Counted from the first letter of the stretch, positions 47,061 to 56,332 are shown. The stretch: 64,000 nucleotides of DNA from Parahaliea maris (GCF_008064665.1 NZ_VRZA01000002.1:744001-808000); one strand, 5' to 3'. Numbers and translations: made by a program. Notes: generated from the sequence alone by a model not told the origin.

Positions 47061-48704
47061 ATGGCCCGACTTTCCACAGCACTCCTGGGCGCTGTATGCC
47101 TTGCCACCCTGAGTGGCCAGGCCTCCGCCGCACCGGCACTGTCCCTGGACACCATGAAAAATGTCACTCGCGAACTGTCTTCGGATGCCTTCGAAGGACG
47201 CGCCCCGGGCTCGGCGGGCGAGGAAAAGACCATGGCCCTGTTGCAGAAGGAATTCAGCGCGGCCGGCCTGCAACCCGGCAACGGCGACAGCTGGTTCCAG
47301 GATGTGCCGCTGGTGCAGATCACCGCTGAGAACGTCAGCAACCTGACCGTCAGCGGCGGCAAGGAAAACCTGAGTTTCGCCTACGGTCCGGATATGGTCG
47401 TTGGCACCTACCGGGTGACGCCGAACATCGACGTCGCCAATAGCGAGGTGGTGTTCGTGGGTTACGGCATCAATGCCCCGGAGAAGGGGTGGAACGACTA
47501 CGCCGGCATCGATGTAAAGGGCAAGACGGTGATCATCCTGGTCAACGACCCCGACTATGAGACCGAGGGCCTGGAAGGTCCCTTCAATGGCCGCGCGATG
47601 ACCTACTACGGCCGTTGGACCTACAAGTATGAAGAGGCCGCCCGCCAGGGTGCCGCCGCCGCGCTCATCGTTCACGACACCATGCCCGCCGCCTACGGCT
47701 GGAATGTGGTGGAGTCCTCCTGGAGCGGGCCGCAACACGTGGCGGATGCCGACAACGGCCACATGGATGCCACCAAGGTCAACGGCTGGCTGCAACTGGA
47801 GGCCGCGCGGAAAATCCTGGCCAGCGCCGGCCAGGATCTCGATACCCTCACCGCGTCCGCCAAGCGGCCCGGCTTCAAGGCGGTCGACCTTGGCCTGAAG
47901 GCTTCCCTCAGCTTCGACAACGACATCGAGAAACAGTCATCGAAAAACGTGGTCGGCATTCTGCCCGGCAGCAAGCGCCCCGACGAATACGTACTCTACA
48001 CCGCTCACTGGGATCACCTGGGGCGCTGCGGTGCCGATGAAACCGGTGATGACATCTGCAATGGCGCGATTGATAACGCCACCGGCACCGCCGCCCTGGT
48101 TGCGCTGGCCCAGGCCCACGCCGCGGCTGGCCCTGCCGAGCGCACACTCGTTTTCCTGGCGGTCACCGCCGAAGAATCCGGCCTGCTGGGCTCGGAATCC
48201 TATGCGGCCAACCCGATTTTCCCGCTGGCGCAAACGGTGGGCGGTGTGAACATGGACGCCTTCAGCATGGCGGGCCCGGCCAAAGACGTGATCGTCATCG
48301 GCAAGGGCAAGTCGGAACTGGACGCCTACCTGGAGCGTGCCCTGAAGGAAGAGGGCCGGGTGGCCACCACGGAACCGACCCCGGAAAAAGGCTACTACTA
48401 CCGCTCCGATCACTTCAGCTTCGCCAAGCGCGGTGTTCCGATGATTTACTTCGAGGGTGGTGAAGACCTGGTGGAAGGCGGTCATGCCGCGGGCCGGGCA
48501 ACGGCTGAGGACTATACCGTCCACCGGTATCACGGTCCCAAGGACGAGTTCAACGAGGACTGGGACTGGCGCGGTACCATGGCGGATCTCAAGCTGTACT
48601 ACCGCATCGGGCGTGAACTGGCTGGCACCAGCGCGTGGCCCAACTGGGTCGATGGCGACGAGTTTCGCGCCATCCGCGACGCCAGCCGTTCAGCGGCCGA
48701 CTAG
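47061..48704 (+). CDS. M28 family metallopeptidase (exported)
   Basis: A 547-residue di-zinc peptidase with signal peptide (residues 1-23, ending SGQASA). A PA-type insert (about 105-270, VFVGYGINAPEKGWNDYAGIDVKGK) precedes the catalytic core. Metal ligands can be followed: H in YTAHWDHLG, D in GAIDNATGTAAL, E-E in TAEESGLLGSE, D in GVNMDAFS, H in YRSDHFSFAKRGVPMIYFEGG. It probably acts in the periplasm as an aminopeptidase. ATG 47061 is 9 bases after a GGAG. Confidence 0.92.
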   Translation: MARLSTALLGAVCLATLSGQASAAPALSLDTMKNVTRELSSDAFEGRAPGSAGEEKTMALLQKEFSAAGLQPGNGDSWFQDVPLVQITAENVSNLTVSGGKENLSFAYGPDMVVGTYRVTPNIDVANSEVVFVGYGINAPEKGWNDYAGIDVKGKTVIILVNDPDYETEGLEGPFNGRAMTYYGRWTYKYEEAARQGAAAALIVHDTMPAAYGWNVVESSWSGPQHVADADNGHMDATKVNGWLQLEAARKILASAGQDLDTLTASAKRPGFKAVDLGLKASLSFDNDIEKQSSKNVVGILPGSKRPDEYVLYTAHWDHLGRCGADETGDDICNGAIDNATGTAALVALAQAHAAAGPAERTLVFLAVTAEESGLLGSESYAANPIFPLAQTVGGVNMDAFSMAGPAKDVIVIGKGKSELDAYLERALKEEGRVATTEPTPEKGYYYRSDHFSFAKRGVPMIYFEGGEDLVEGGHAAGRATAEDYTVHRYHGPKDEFNEDWDWRGTMADLKLYYRIGRELAGTSAWPNWVDGDEFRAIRDASRSAAD

Positions 48705-48772
48705 GCCGCAAACTCCACGCCGGGTGATCGCAGCGGCGTTCTCCCGGCTGGCTTACGCAGCCGCTGGCACGA

Positions 48773-49966
48773 TTATGCCAGTGAGAGCAGGGCGGCAAGC
48801 AGCAACTGGTTGTCGTAGTAGGGCTTGCTCTTTTTGCTCACCAGTTTGATATCCAGCACCTCCACACCCAATTCCTCCAGTAACGACAGTGACAGGGTCG
48901 AGGGATATTGCCCCTGACCGCTATCCAGCAGCACGTAATCCAGCAGGCGTCGGTTGGCCCACGATTTGGGCACACCGCGGCGCAGCCGTTTGACAAGCGA
49001 ACCGAGCAGGGCGTCCAGGCTCATACCCAACTGCTCCGGGTCTACCCCGAGATTGGGGATGTACACCTTGGGACAGTCGTTGGCACCAATAGCCCGGCCG
49101 ACACCGGTCGGCAGCAGGTTGGCGTGCAGGCTGCTGAAGAACGAGCCCGGCGGGTAACAGATCAGGTCGGCACTGCCGATCAGCTTGCGTACCTTTTTTT
49201 CGAGGGGAACGTCCAGCGGTTCCGGTTGTTCTGCAGAGCGACACAGAAAGACATCCTCGATAGGCGCGGTGAGTGGCGCCACCTCCTTGCCGGTGAGCAG
49301 GTGCTGGCCTATCACTTCGCTGCCGTCCGCCAGGGTAGCGCCCAGGTTGAGGCTTTCATTGACAATGGGCCTCACCGTGCCGCGCACGCTGACCAGCTTC
49401 GAATACAGGAAAATGGTGAGGTCCAGGTCGCGCCGGTTGCGCAGGTAACCGCCCGCCAGTATCAGGTTGCCGATGCTGGCGCCGCGCAATTCAAAGCCCC
49501 GCGGCATCTGGTCACTGAAGTGGCCGAGTTGGTGGCAGATCAGCTGGCGCATGGGATTGGGGATGTCGGCTACCAGCTCTGAGCGCCCGCTGACCATCTC
49601 TCGCAGTGTCCGCCGCAGGGTTTTCCGGGTGGCATCGCATGGCAGTCGGAAGTTGAACAGCTGGTAGACCTCCGGGTTGCCCAGCACCGACTCATCGGCC
49701 AGTGCCATGAGCCGGCTGCGAATGTCACCGATAGCGGGCATATCGAAGGCCTGGCGCAATTGCGCCGAGCTGCCTCCGGAATCGAAGGGCGTTACCAGGT
49801 GGACGGAGTTATGGGTGTAATCCTTGAGCAGGCGGCTGAGCCCGTTAAGCGCCGAGCCACCGCTGAAAAACAGCAGGCGCGGCCCCAGTTCGGGAATCTT
49901 CCTGAACCGGCTGATACGAATCGGGTCCGGTACTTCGATCGTTCGGGTGACTCGTATCCGGGCCAT
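48773..49966 (-). CDS. CofD-related protein, GAK-system type
   Basis: A 397-residue protein of the CofD/YvcK (GlmR) superfamily. Visible features: FFSGGSALNGLSRLL, VTPFDSGGSSAQLRQAFDMPAIGDIRSRLMALA, GNLILAGGYL, and ICYPPGSFFSSLHANLLP, positions that in YvcK and CofD bind a UDP-sugar or the phospholactyl donor. It is longer than YvcK (about 320) and has a distinct C-terminal tail. I recognise it as the CofD-like member of the computationally defined GAK set. It is divergent from the NUDIX-led operon. CofD itself transfers phospholactate to F420 precursor, but nothing here shows F420 genes; substrate unknown. Confidence 0.8.
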   Translation of the reverse strand: MARIRVTRTIEVPDPIRISRFRKIPELGPRLLFFSGGSALNGLSRLLKDYTHNSVHLVTPFDSGGSSAQLRQAFDMPAIGDIRSRLMALADESVLGNPEVYQLFNFRLPCDATRKTLRRTLREMVSGRSELVADIPNPMRQLICHQLGHFSDQMPRGFELRGASIGNLILAGGYLRNRRDLDLTIFLYSKLVSVRGTVRPIVNESLNLGATLADGSEVIGQHLLTGKEVAPLTAPIEDVFLCRSAEQPEPLDVPLEKKVRKLIGSADLICYPPGSFFSSLHANLLPTGVGRAIGANDCPKVYIPNLGVDPEQLGMSLDALLGSLVKRLRRGVPKSWANRRLLDYVLLDSGQGQYPSTLSLSLLEELGVEVLDIKLVSKKSKPYYDNQLLLAALLSLA

Positions 49967-50028
49967 GAACTGCTCCGCATGAGGGCGAGGGTGGAAGAGC
50001 GCGTAGCGTCTATGCTATACGTGTTGAG

Positions 50029-50040
50029 TGACTCGAGTCA
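50029..50040. promoter_or_regulatory. Palindrome TGACTCGAGTCA in the GAK divergent promoter region
   Basis: A perfect 12-bp palindrome lies between the divergent CofD-like and NUDIX genes, just before the GTG proposed for the NUDIX protein. Position and symmetry suggest a dimeric regulator site. If translation of the NUDIX protein started further upstream (ATG 50012) the site would be coding. Confidence 0.35.
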
Positions 50041-50056
50041 TGTCCGTTCTGTTTCC

Positions 50057-50542
50057 GTGAGGCTGTCATTGCCGCAATTCTTGCCCGACATACGCAACGC
50101 CGTTCGCGCGCTGGTCGTTAACCAGGGAAGCCTTCTGATGCTGGAAAAATGGGACGATACCCGGGGGCGTCGGTTCGCGCTGCCCGGGGGTGCCCAGGAC
50201 CCGGGCGAGCCTCTTCTCGATGCGCTCCAGCGAGAGTGCGAGGAAGAAATCGGCACCTCGGTGGAGGTCGACGACCTGGTGTTCTGTTGCGACTACTTCA
50301 AGCAGCGAGGGGATTCACCACCCACCCGGCGCCACGTGGTGGAATTCGTTTTCAGCTGTCATGTCCCCGCGGGCTACGAGCCGGCCAATGGCTATCGTCC
50401 GGACAAACACCAGGTCGGGGTGCGCTGGGTACCGCTGACGCAATTGGCGGACCTGGTGCTGATTCCCGAGTATGTGGCTGAGCTGCTGGCATCGGGAAAC
50501 ATCGGGGACCCGCTTTACGCGGGCTTGCACCATGGCCGCTGA
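50057..50542 (+). CDS. NUDIX hydrolase of the GAK cluster
   Basis: About 161 residues. The NUDIX box is complete: GGAQDPGEPLLDALQRECEEEIG with the REx2EE core giving Mg2+ binding. It should hydrolyse a nucleoside diphosphate linked to another group (sugar, cofactor or dinucleotide). The frame extends upstream to 49760 but overlaps the CofD-like gene; I prefer GTG 50057 because the translated match to NUDIX proteins starts near RNAVRALVV and a palindrome lies just before. ATG 50012 is an alternative. Its stop overlaps the next start by 11 bases. Confidence 0.75.
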   Translation: MRLSLPQFLPDIRNAVRALVVNQGSLLMLEKWDDTRGRRFALPGGAQDPGEPLLDALQRECEEEIGTSVEVDDLVFCCDYFKQRGDSPPTRRHVVEFVFSCHVPAGYEPANGYRPDKHQVGVRWVPLTQLADLVLIPEYVAELLASGNIGDPLYAGLHHGR

Positions 50543-52169
50543 CCTGCCGCGAGAGAGTACCGAGAACCTGCGCTTCCTCGTCGTGGAAGTGGAATCCCAG
50601 ATCAGCAACCTCAAGGCCTTCATCGACAATCCCACGCCGTTCCTGGCGCGCCGCATTGCCGACCGCGGTGGCTACACCGCGAACCTCGCCCTGCGTATCC
50701 AGAACAGTTGTGCTGCACGGCTCTCCGAGGGGGTTCCGGTAGCGGGTGAACAGCTGGCGCTTCGGAGCCTGTCCTTCATAGCCACTCAGCTCGAACGCAT
50801 CAGTGAATGCTGCCGCGACGCGCTGGAACAGCTTCCGCCCCTGGAGAACATTGCCGACACCAACCGCAGCGCGCTGCTGTCGCAGTTGCGACGGGTTCGT
50901 CGCGGCCTCAGGGACCTGGAAACCGCCGCACTGCGCCGCGATACCCAGCTCGCCCTGGCGATCGGACGCCTGGATCACAAGCTGGAGCGGGACTACAACA
51001 TGCTGCGAGACCAGTTGACCGGGCAGTTGCGCGACGGCGGCCCCCCCGAGGACCTGGTGTCCGCGCTGTTTGCGGCACACACCGTGAGGCAGATGGGGTC
51101 GTCACTGCTGCGTATCAGCGAATCGATCATCTCCGCCAACCTTGGCCAGCCGATCAACTTCGAGCGGTTCCAGTCGCTGCAGGCTGCCGTCGACGATCTG
51201 TCCGGTATCCGGTCATTGCGCGTTGCCCCGGTCGCCCAGACGCGCTCCGGCAGCGCCATTGCCGGACTATCCGATGCCCGCAGCGCGGACAGTGATTACC
51301 TGGCAATCTACAAGGACGGCCAGCGGGGCAAGCTGAAGGAAGAGAAGCAGGGCGTCAAAAGCTGGCATGCTATCTATCCCGGGTTGGCGCCGAGAATACT
51401 GTCCTATCGCAAACGCGGCGAATCCGCGTCACTATTGATCGAGCACCTGCCGGGGCTGACCTTCGATAAACTGTTGCTGAACGAGAGCGAAAACACCGTG
51501 GGTAACGGCTTGCGCCTGCTCGGTAGAACCCTGCGTTCAGTGTGGAAGGAAACTCGCGGCGAGCGTCCGGTCAATGCTGGCTTTATGCGCCAGCTGGAGC
51601 AACGGTTACCCGATGTCTACAAGATTCACCCGGAATTTGACCAGGGTGCCAGCCGCCTTTGCGAGCTGGAAGTCCCGGCTTTTCGCGAACTCGTCCTGCG
51701 GGCGGGGCGCCGCGAGCGCAAGGTGAATGCCCCCTTCTCGGTCTATATTCACGGCGACTTCAATGTCGACAATATTATCTATGACCCGCTCGAGCGCCGC
51801 ATCAATTTTATCGACCTGCACCGCTCGCGTTACATGGATTACGTGCAGGATGTGTCGGTGTTCATGGTGTCGAACTATCGCCTGCAGATTCTCGACGCGC
51901 CCGTAAGGCAGCGGCTGATGGGAGCCTCGTTAACGCTCTACAACATGGCGGCCCGGTTCGCGAAAAAGCAGGACGACGAAACCTTCGAGTGGCGACTCGC
52001 GCTGGGTCTGGCCCGCTCATTCGCGTCCTCGACGCGCTTTATTCTGGACAAATCGATGGCGCGCCGTATGCTGCTGCGCTCACGCTACCTCCTGGAACTG
52101 GCGCTGGCTACCGAGAAGGGTGCCGAAGCGGGGTTCCGCCTTCCCATCAAGGAGATATTCATTGACTAG
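50532..52169 (+). CDS. PhoU-like / APH-type phosphotransferase fusion
   Basis: A 545-residue protein with two parts. Residues about 1-225 are all-helical and resemble PhoU three-helix bundles (ENLRFLVVEVESQISNLKAF, LRSLSFIATQLERISECCRD, LFAAHTVRQMGSSLLRISES). Residues about 250-545 look like an aminoglycoside-phosphotransferase/choline-kinase fold: YLAIYKDGQRGKLKEE near the ATP loop, the Brenner motif HGDFNVDNI with catalytic D409 and N414, and the metal aspartate D428 in FIDLHRSRY. It should phosphorylate a small molecule; PhoU suggests phosphate sensing. ATG 50532 overlaps the NUDIX stop. Its combination with GAK genes is unusual. Confidence 0.78.
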   Translation: MAADLPRESTENLRFLVVEVESQISNLKAFIDNPTPFLARRIADRGGYTANLALRIQNSCAARLSEGVPVAGEQLALRSLSFIATQLERISECCRDALEQLPPLENIADTNRSALLSQLRRVRRGLRDLETAALRRDTQLALAIGRLDHKLERDYNMLRDQLTGQLRDGGPPEDLVSALFAAHTVRQMGSSLLRISESIISANLGQPINFERFQSLQAAVDDLSGIRSLRVAPVAQTRSGSAIAGLSDARSADSDYLAIYKDGQRGKLKEEKQGVKSWHAIYPGLAPRILSYRKRGESASLLIEHLPGLTFDKLLLNESENTVGNGLRLLGRTLRSVWKETRGERPVNAGFMRQLEQRLPDVYKIHPEFDQGASRLCELEVPAFRELVLRAGRRERKVNAPFSVYIHGDFNVDNIIYDPLERRINFIDLHRSRYMDYVQDVSVFMVSNYRLQILDAPVRQRLMGASLTLYNMAARFAKKQDDETFEWRLALGLARSFASSTRFILDKSMARRMLLRSRYLLELALATEKGAEAGFRLPIKEIFID

Positions 52170-53055
52170 TCCGAGGATCGGTGTGGTCGGCATACCGGGC
52201 AAGTGGTCCACGGAAGTGCTGGCCGATGCGCTCGAGGCGCGCACGGGGTTTCGCCAGGTTATCGACATGGGGACTGTTGTTGCCGACCTGACTGGACCGG
52301 CTTTATTCTGCGATGGCACCGAGTTGAACACCCTGGACGCCATTGTGGTAAAGAAGATCAGTGGTGAGTACAGCGCCCACACCCTCGACCGGCTGGAACT
52401 GTTGCGCCTGCTGGAGCGACAGGGCGTCCGGGTGTTCAGCCCGGCCGAGAGCATGCTGCGCCTGATCGATCGGCTGAGCTGCACGGTGACCCTGCGCAAT
52501 GCGGAGATTCCGATGCCCGAAACCCTGATCACCGAATGCACCGATCAGGCACTGGCGGCGGTCCGCGCTTTTGGCAGTGCCGTCTTCAAACCACTCTATT
52601 CAACCAAGGCCCGCGGCATGCGCCTGCTGTCCGCCGATGAAGCAAAAGCCAAACTGAAAAAGCACATCGCCGACTTTCATCGCGACAACCCGGTCATGTA
52701 CATCCAGCGCAAGCTGGAGCTGTCAGGGCGAGACCTCGGACTGGTCTATCTCGGGGGCCAGTATCTTGGTGCCTATGCCCGGGTGGCCGGCGGCAGTGCC
52801 TGGGACACGACCATTCACAGCGGGGGCAAGTACGCGCCCTTCGACGCGGGGCCGGAGCTGATCGAACTCGGGCGCCGGGCCCAGGCGCCATTTGGCCTGG
52901 ATTTCACCACGGTGGATATCGCCGAAACCGGTAGTGGGCCGGTGGTGTTCGAAGTGTCGGCTTTCGGTGGTTTTCGCGGTGCCCGGGAGGGGGCCGGTAT
53001 TGATGCGGCCGGAGCGTACGCGGATTACGTGCTGAAGAAGGTCGCAGGGCCGTGA
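52162..53055 (+). CDS. ATP-grasp enzyme, GAK-system type
   Basis: A 297-residue RimK/GshB-like ATP-grasp ligase. Features include IGVVGIPGKWSTEVLADALE at the N-terminus, GSAVFKPLYSTKARGMRLL (nucleotide-binding lysine and glycine-rich region), MYIQRKLELSGRDLGLVYLGG and the metal-site VVFEVSAFGGFRGA. It would join a carboxylate to an amine or thiol with ATP. The start is TTG 52162, overlapping the previous stop by eight bases with AAGGAG seven bases upstream; no ATG fits. This is the 'grasp' member of the GAK set as I know it. Substrate unknown. Confidence 0.8.
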   Translation: MTSPRIGVVGIPGKWSTEVLADALEARTGFRQVIDMGTVVADLTGPALFCDGTELNTLDAIVVKKISGEYSAHTLDRLELLRLLERQGVRVFSPAESMLRLIDRLSCTVTLRNAEIPMPETLITECTDQALAAVRAFGSAVFKPLYSTKARGMRLLSADEAKAKLKKHIADFHRDNPVMYIQRKLELSGRDLGLVYLGGQYLGAYARVAGGSAWDTTIHSGGKYAPFDAGPELIELGRRAQAPFGLDFTTVDIAETGSGPVVFEVSAFGGFRGAREGAGIDAAGAYADYVLKKVAGP

Positions 53056-54155
53056 CGTCTGTCGCCGAACTCGCCACCGGGTTACTGGAGGGAGCCTCAC
53101 TCGCTGACACCAGCGTTACCCTGTCGATCGACGGCTGGTTGCTGCGGATTCGCTCCGACAGCCCGGCACTGCTGGACCGCCTGCGAGGCTACTTTTCCCA
53201 CCTGCTGTGCAGCACCAATGACGCCGACGGGGTGGTCGAAGTCATCGCCCTGGAGCGCGCGGCCCTCGAACTGGACGCTCCCCCCTTCGAACTCGACCTG
53301 GCGGACTGGTCCAGGGAAGCGGGTAAAAGCGGGCGCAAGGACAGCTACGCTGACCTCGCTGACGGCCGGGTTCTCCGCAAAGTGCGAACCGGTATGGTCT
53401 TTCTCCAGAGCCAGACCGTTCGCCTGGCAGTGGGGCCGTGCCTGGCGAACGACAACCAGGTGATCAATTTCGTCATCAGCCAGTACATGAACGAGCTTCA
53501 GCATCGGGACTGGCTGATCTGTCACGCCGCCGGCCTTGTCGGGCCGGGCGGTGCTCTCGGGCTGGCCGGATTCTCCGGCGGCGGCAAGTCCACCCTGATG
53601 TTGCACCTGATGGAGCGTCCCCTGCGGTTCCTCAGCAATGACCGCCTGTTTATACAGCGCGTGGGAGGCGCGGTGGAGGCCGCCGGGGTGCCCAAACAGC
53701 CGCGAGTGAATCCCGGAACCTTGCTCAACAACCCGCGCTTGCGCTCCATCATGCCGGCCGCGCGCCAGGCGGCCTGTGAGGCGCTGCCAGCGGCGCAATT
53801 GTGGGAACTCGAGGAGAAATACGACGTCCCGGTGCCTGAGCTCTACGGCCCGGACCGGACCGCCACTCGCGCACCGCTGGCCGCCTTCCTGTTACTGAAC
53901 TGGAACCGCAGCAGCCCTGATCCGACCCAAATCCGGCCGGTTGACCTGGCGGCCCGACGCGACCTGTTACCGGCCATCATGAAGTCACCCGGTCCTTTTT
54001 ACTGGCAGGTGGGTGGCGACTTTCTGCGCGACGGGATGGCGCTGGACGAGGATCGTTACCTGGCAGTGCTGGAGGGAGTACCGGTGTATGAGGCTTCCGG
54101 GGCTGTGGATTTTGCGTTAGCAGTCGCTACCTGCCAGCGCTGGCTGGGAAGCTGA
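53052..54155 (+). CDS. HprK-related kinase B, GAK-system type
   Basis: A 367-residue protein related to HPr kinase/phosphorylase. Walker A is GFSGGGKST (residues 173-181), preceded by WLICHAAGLVGPGG and followed by FLSNDRLFI, which correspond to strands of the HprK core. About 155 N-terminal residues precede the core. Unlike true HprK there is no visible HPr-binding capsid signature and no PTS genes nearby, so the substrate is probably not HPr. GTG 53052 overlaps the ATP-grasp stop by four bases. It is the 'kinase' of the GAK set; the amphi-Trp protein downstream is an attractive but untested target. Confidence 0.8.
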   Translation: MTSVAELATGLLEGASLADTSVTLSIDGWLLRIRSDSPALLDRLRGYFSHLLCSTNDADGVVEVIALERAALELDAPPFELDLADWSREAGKSGRKDSYADLADGRVLRKVRTGMVFLQSQTVRLAVGPCLANDNQVINFVISQYMNELQHRDWLICHAAGLVGPGGALGLAGFSGGGKSTLMLHLMERPLRFLSNDRLFIQRVGGAVEAAGVPKQPRVNPGTLLNNPRLRSIMPAARQAACEALPAAQLWELEEKYDVPVPELYGPDRTATRAPLAAFLLLNWNRSSPDPTQIRPVDLAARRDLLPAIMKSPGPFYWQVGGDFLRDGMALDEDRYLAVLEGVPVYEASGAVDFALAVATCQRWLGS

Positions 54156-54158
54156 TCC

Positions 54159-54854
54159 ATGCCCCGCCTGTACGCTGCACTCGTGCGCCACGGCGACTAC
54201 CATCAACTCGCGGATACGCCGAGTGCGCATCAGCCCTTCGCCCTGACCGACGCCGGGTACCGGGAAGCGGAAGTCGAAGCGAGCCGCTTTGCCCGGCAAT
54301 TGCAGGGTGAGAACTGGGTATTGGCGGACGAACTGCATACTTCGACGCTGTTGCGCGCCTGGCAAACCGCGCGCATCTACGCTCAGGCCCTGGCCTTGGG
54401 TGAGGGGCCCGGGTTGACCACCGTCGAATTCGGCGCCCTGGCCGAACGCTGTGTGGGCGCCGCGGCAAACCTCAGTCTCGGGCAGATTGCGGAGGTCATC
54501 GCCAGCGACCCGCGGTACGAGGCGCTGCCGCCTGACTGGAAATCCGACAGCGATTTCTGCCTGCCATTCCTCGGGGCGGAATCCCTGTGGCAGGCCGGGG
54601 AGCGGGTCGCGGCCCATATCCGGGCGGCCATGCAAGGCCTGGCCGCCTCCGCCACCCGGGACAGCCTGCAACTGTTTGTCGGCCACGGTGCAGCCTTCCG
54701 CCACGCGGCGGCCCTGTTGGGCGCTCTGCCTCGGGACCAGGTGGCCGCGGTCAGCATGTACCACGCCCGGCCGGTCATCCTCGAGTGGCGGGCGCAGGGC
54801 CCCTGGCGCCATGTGGCGGGAGACTGGAAACCCCGGGGCCGCCGGCTCGATTGA
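54159..54854 (+). CDS. Histidine phosphatase (phosphoglycerate-mutase-like)
   Basis: A 231-residue branch-1/2 histidine phosphatase-like protein. The phospho-acceptor histidine is in AALVRHGDYHQ and the second catalytic histidine in LFVGHGAAFRHAA; arginine in LLRAWQTARIYAQ supports phosphate binding. It would remove phosphate from a small molecule or phosphoprotein. Only three bases separate it from the kinase stop, so its function is presumably tied to GAK chemistry, for instance reversing kinase action. Confidence 0.8.
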   Translation: MPRLYAALVRHGDYHQLADTPSAHQPFALTDAGYREAEVEASRFARQLQGENWVLADELHTSTLLRAWQTARIYAQALALGEGPGLTTVEFGALAERCVGAAANLSLGQIAEVIASDPRYEALPPDWKSDSDFCLPFLGAESLWQAGERVAAHIRAAMQGLAASATRDSLQLFVGHGAAFRHAAALLGALPRDQVAAVSMYHARPVILEWRAQGPWRHVAGDWKPRGRRLD

Positions 54855-54888
54855 GGTGGCGTCACATCGCTGTAACCTGGTGGACATA

Positions 54889-54900
54889 ATATGGCCATAT
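54889..54900. promoter_or_regulatory. Palindrome ATATGGCCATAT upstream of the metallophosphatase
   Basis: A perfect 12-bp palindrome lies in an AT-rich 77-base gap inside the GAK run, next to CATAATAT and TATAAAAG, which resemble -10 sequences. It may mark an internal promoter for the metallophosphatase and amphi-Trp genes. Confidence 0.35.
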
Positions 54901-54931
54901 AAAAGGGGTAGCGACTTCACCGGAGCCTTGC

Positions 54932-56332
54932 ATGGCCGTCACGACGTTGGAACAACACCTCCCGCAGGTCCGGGAAACCCACTGGACCCGGCACACCATG
55001 CCGGAGGTGGCTGAGCCCTGGCTGCACGGCCGGGAGAAATCGGTGGCGACCGATTGCAACACGCCGACCGCCCTGTCGGAAGTGCTGGCGACGGCCTGCC
55101 GGGGCACTGCATTGCGGGGGCCGAAACGGACGGTGCTGTTCGTCTCGGATGCTCATGCCGACGCCCAGGCTTTTACCGCCTCTCTGGCCGCCAGTGGCGG
55201 TGTTCGCCAGACCGGCCCCGGGGCGCGGGATTTCGTGCTCACGGCGCAGGGACGCAAGAGCGTGTTTGTGATCGGCGGCGACTGTCTCGACAAGGGCCCC
55301 AGCAATCTCGAACTACTGCGCACCATCGCCTATCTCAAGGGGCTGGGTGCACGGGTCAAACTACTGGCCGGCAATCACGATATGCGCTTGTTGATGGGCC
55401 TGCGCTGCCTCGAGCAGCGCGGCAGCCCCCTGACCGACCATATGTTCGTGCGCATGGGAAGCAAGGTCATTCCGCTCCTGCACGAGGTTTTTGTCGAACA
55501 TGTACAGGACGAACCCGACAGCCTCAATAGTGTGCCGGATGAGGACGAGTGCCGTCGCGTCCTGTTTCCCGCCGACGACTGGTACGAGGCCTTTCCGCGC
55601 CTGGCGAAGCCCCACCTGTCCACTGCCGCCATCGACAAGGAGGTGCGGCGGGTACGGAGCAAGGTTCGCGATTTCGAGCAACAGTGCGCCGATGCCGGGA
55701 TGACCCTGCGCCAGGTCTATGCCACGGCCCGGCGCTGCCAGCGCCTGTTCATGCGCAAGCGTGGTGAATTCGGCTGGTTCTTTGGCGATATGCAACTCGC
55801 GTGGCGCAGTGGCTCCTTCCTGTTCGTCCATGCCGGCCTCGACGATGAGATCGCCGGCCTGATCCGGCGTCGTGGTGTTGCCGAGGTAAACCGGCAGTTT
55901 CGCAAGACCGCCTCCCGCAACCTGTTCCAGTTTTACTTCGGCCCCCTGGCAAATACCCTGCGCACCAAATACCGGCGGGAAGACCTGCCGCTGACCGGGC
56001 GCGGCGTGGCACATGCCTACCGAAGCGGCGTGCATTTCGTGGTTCACGGGCACCGCAGCCGGCAGCAGGGGCAGCGTCTGGCGCTGCGATCCGGTATGCT
56101 CCACCTGGAGGGAGACATCACCCTCGATCGCAATTCGCGCCGGCAACTGGGGCTGCCCGGTTACGGCGCTGGTGCGACGATTATCCGCCCGGATGGACGC
56201 GTGGTAGGCGTCAGCGCGGATTATCCGCGCGCCAAGGTATTCGAGCCCGCCGCCTACCTGGATAACAGGACGTATTTCTACTATGACCCAAAGCCGCAAG
56301 AGTTTTCGTCACGAATCCCTGCAGGACGCTGA
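54932..56332 (+). CDS. PPP-like metallophosphoesterase
   Basis: A 466-residue calcineurin-fold phosphoesterase. Metal motifs: D73 and H75 in FVSDAHADAQ, D117 in IGGDCLDKGPSN, N148/H149 in LLAGNHDMRL, then HAGLDDEI and VVHGHRSRQQGQ. The GDxxDKGP form resembles serine/threonine PPP phosphatases and bacterial Ap4A hydrolases (which have GDxVDRGP). The long insert between metal sites (about 165-290) is unusual. ATG 54932 has CGGAG upstream. It overlaps the amphi-Trp gene by 50 bases. A phosphoprotein or dinucleotide substrate is possible. Confidence 0.82.
   Translation: MAVTTLEQHLPQVRETHWTRHTMPEVAEPWLHGREKSVATDCNTPTALSEVLATACRGTALRGPKRTVLFVSDAHADAQAFTASLAASGGVRQTGPGARDFVLTAQGRKSVFVIGGDCLDKGPSNLELLRTIAYLKGLGARVKLLAGNHDMRLLMGLRCLEQRGSPLTDHMFVRMGSKVIPLLHEVFVEHVQDEPDSLNSVPDEDECRRVLFPADDWYEAFPRLAKPHLSTAAIDKEVRRVRSKVRDFEQQCADAGMTLRQVYATARRCQRLFMRKRGEFGWFFGDMQLAWRSGSFLFVHAGLDDEIAGLIRRRGVAEVNRQFRKTASRNLFQFYFGPLANTLRTKYRREDLPLTGRGVAHAYRSGVHFVVHGHRSRQQGQRLALRSGMLHLEGDITLDRNSRRQLGLPGYGAGATIIRPDGRVVGVSADYPRAKVFEPAAYLDNRTYFYYDPKPQEFSSRIPAGR

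Noticed and set aside
48773-49966. CofD-like gene as evidence for coenzyme F420 synthesis
   Set aside because: No CofC, CofE or FbiC-like genes here; the sequence is nearer to YvcK/GAK-type proteins than to CofD proper.
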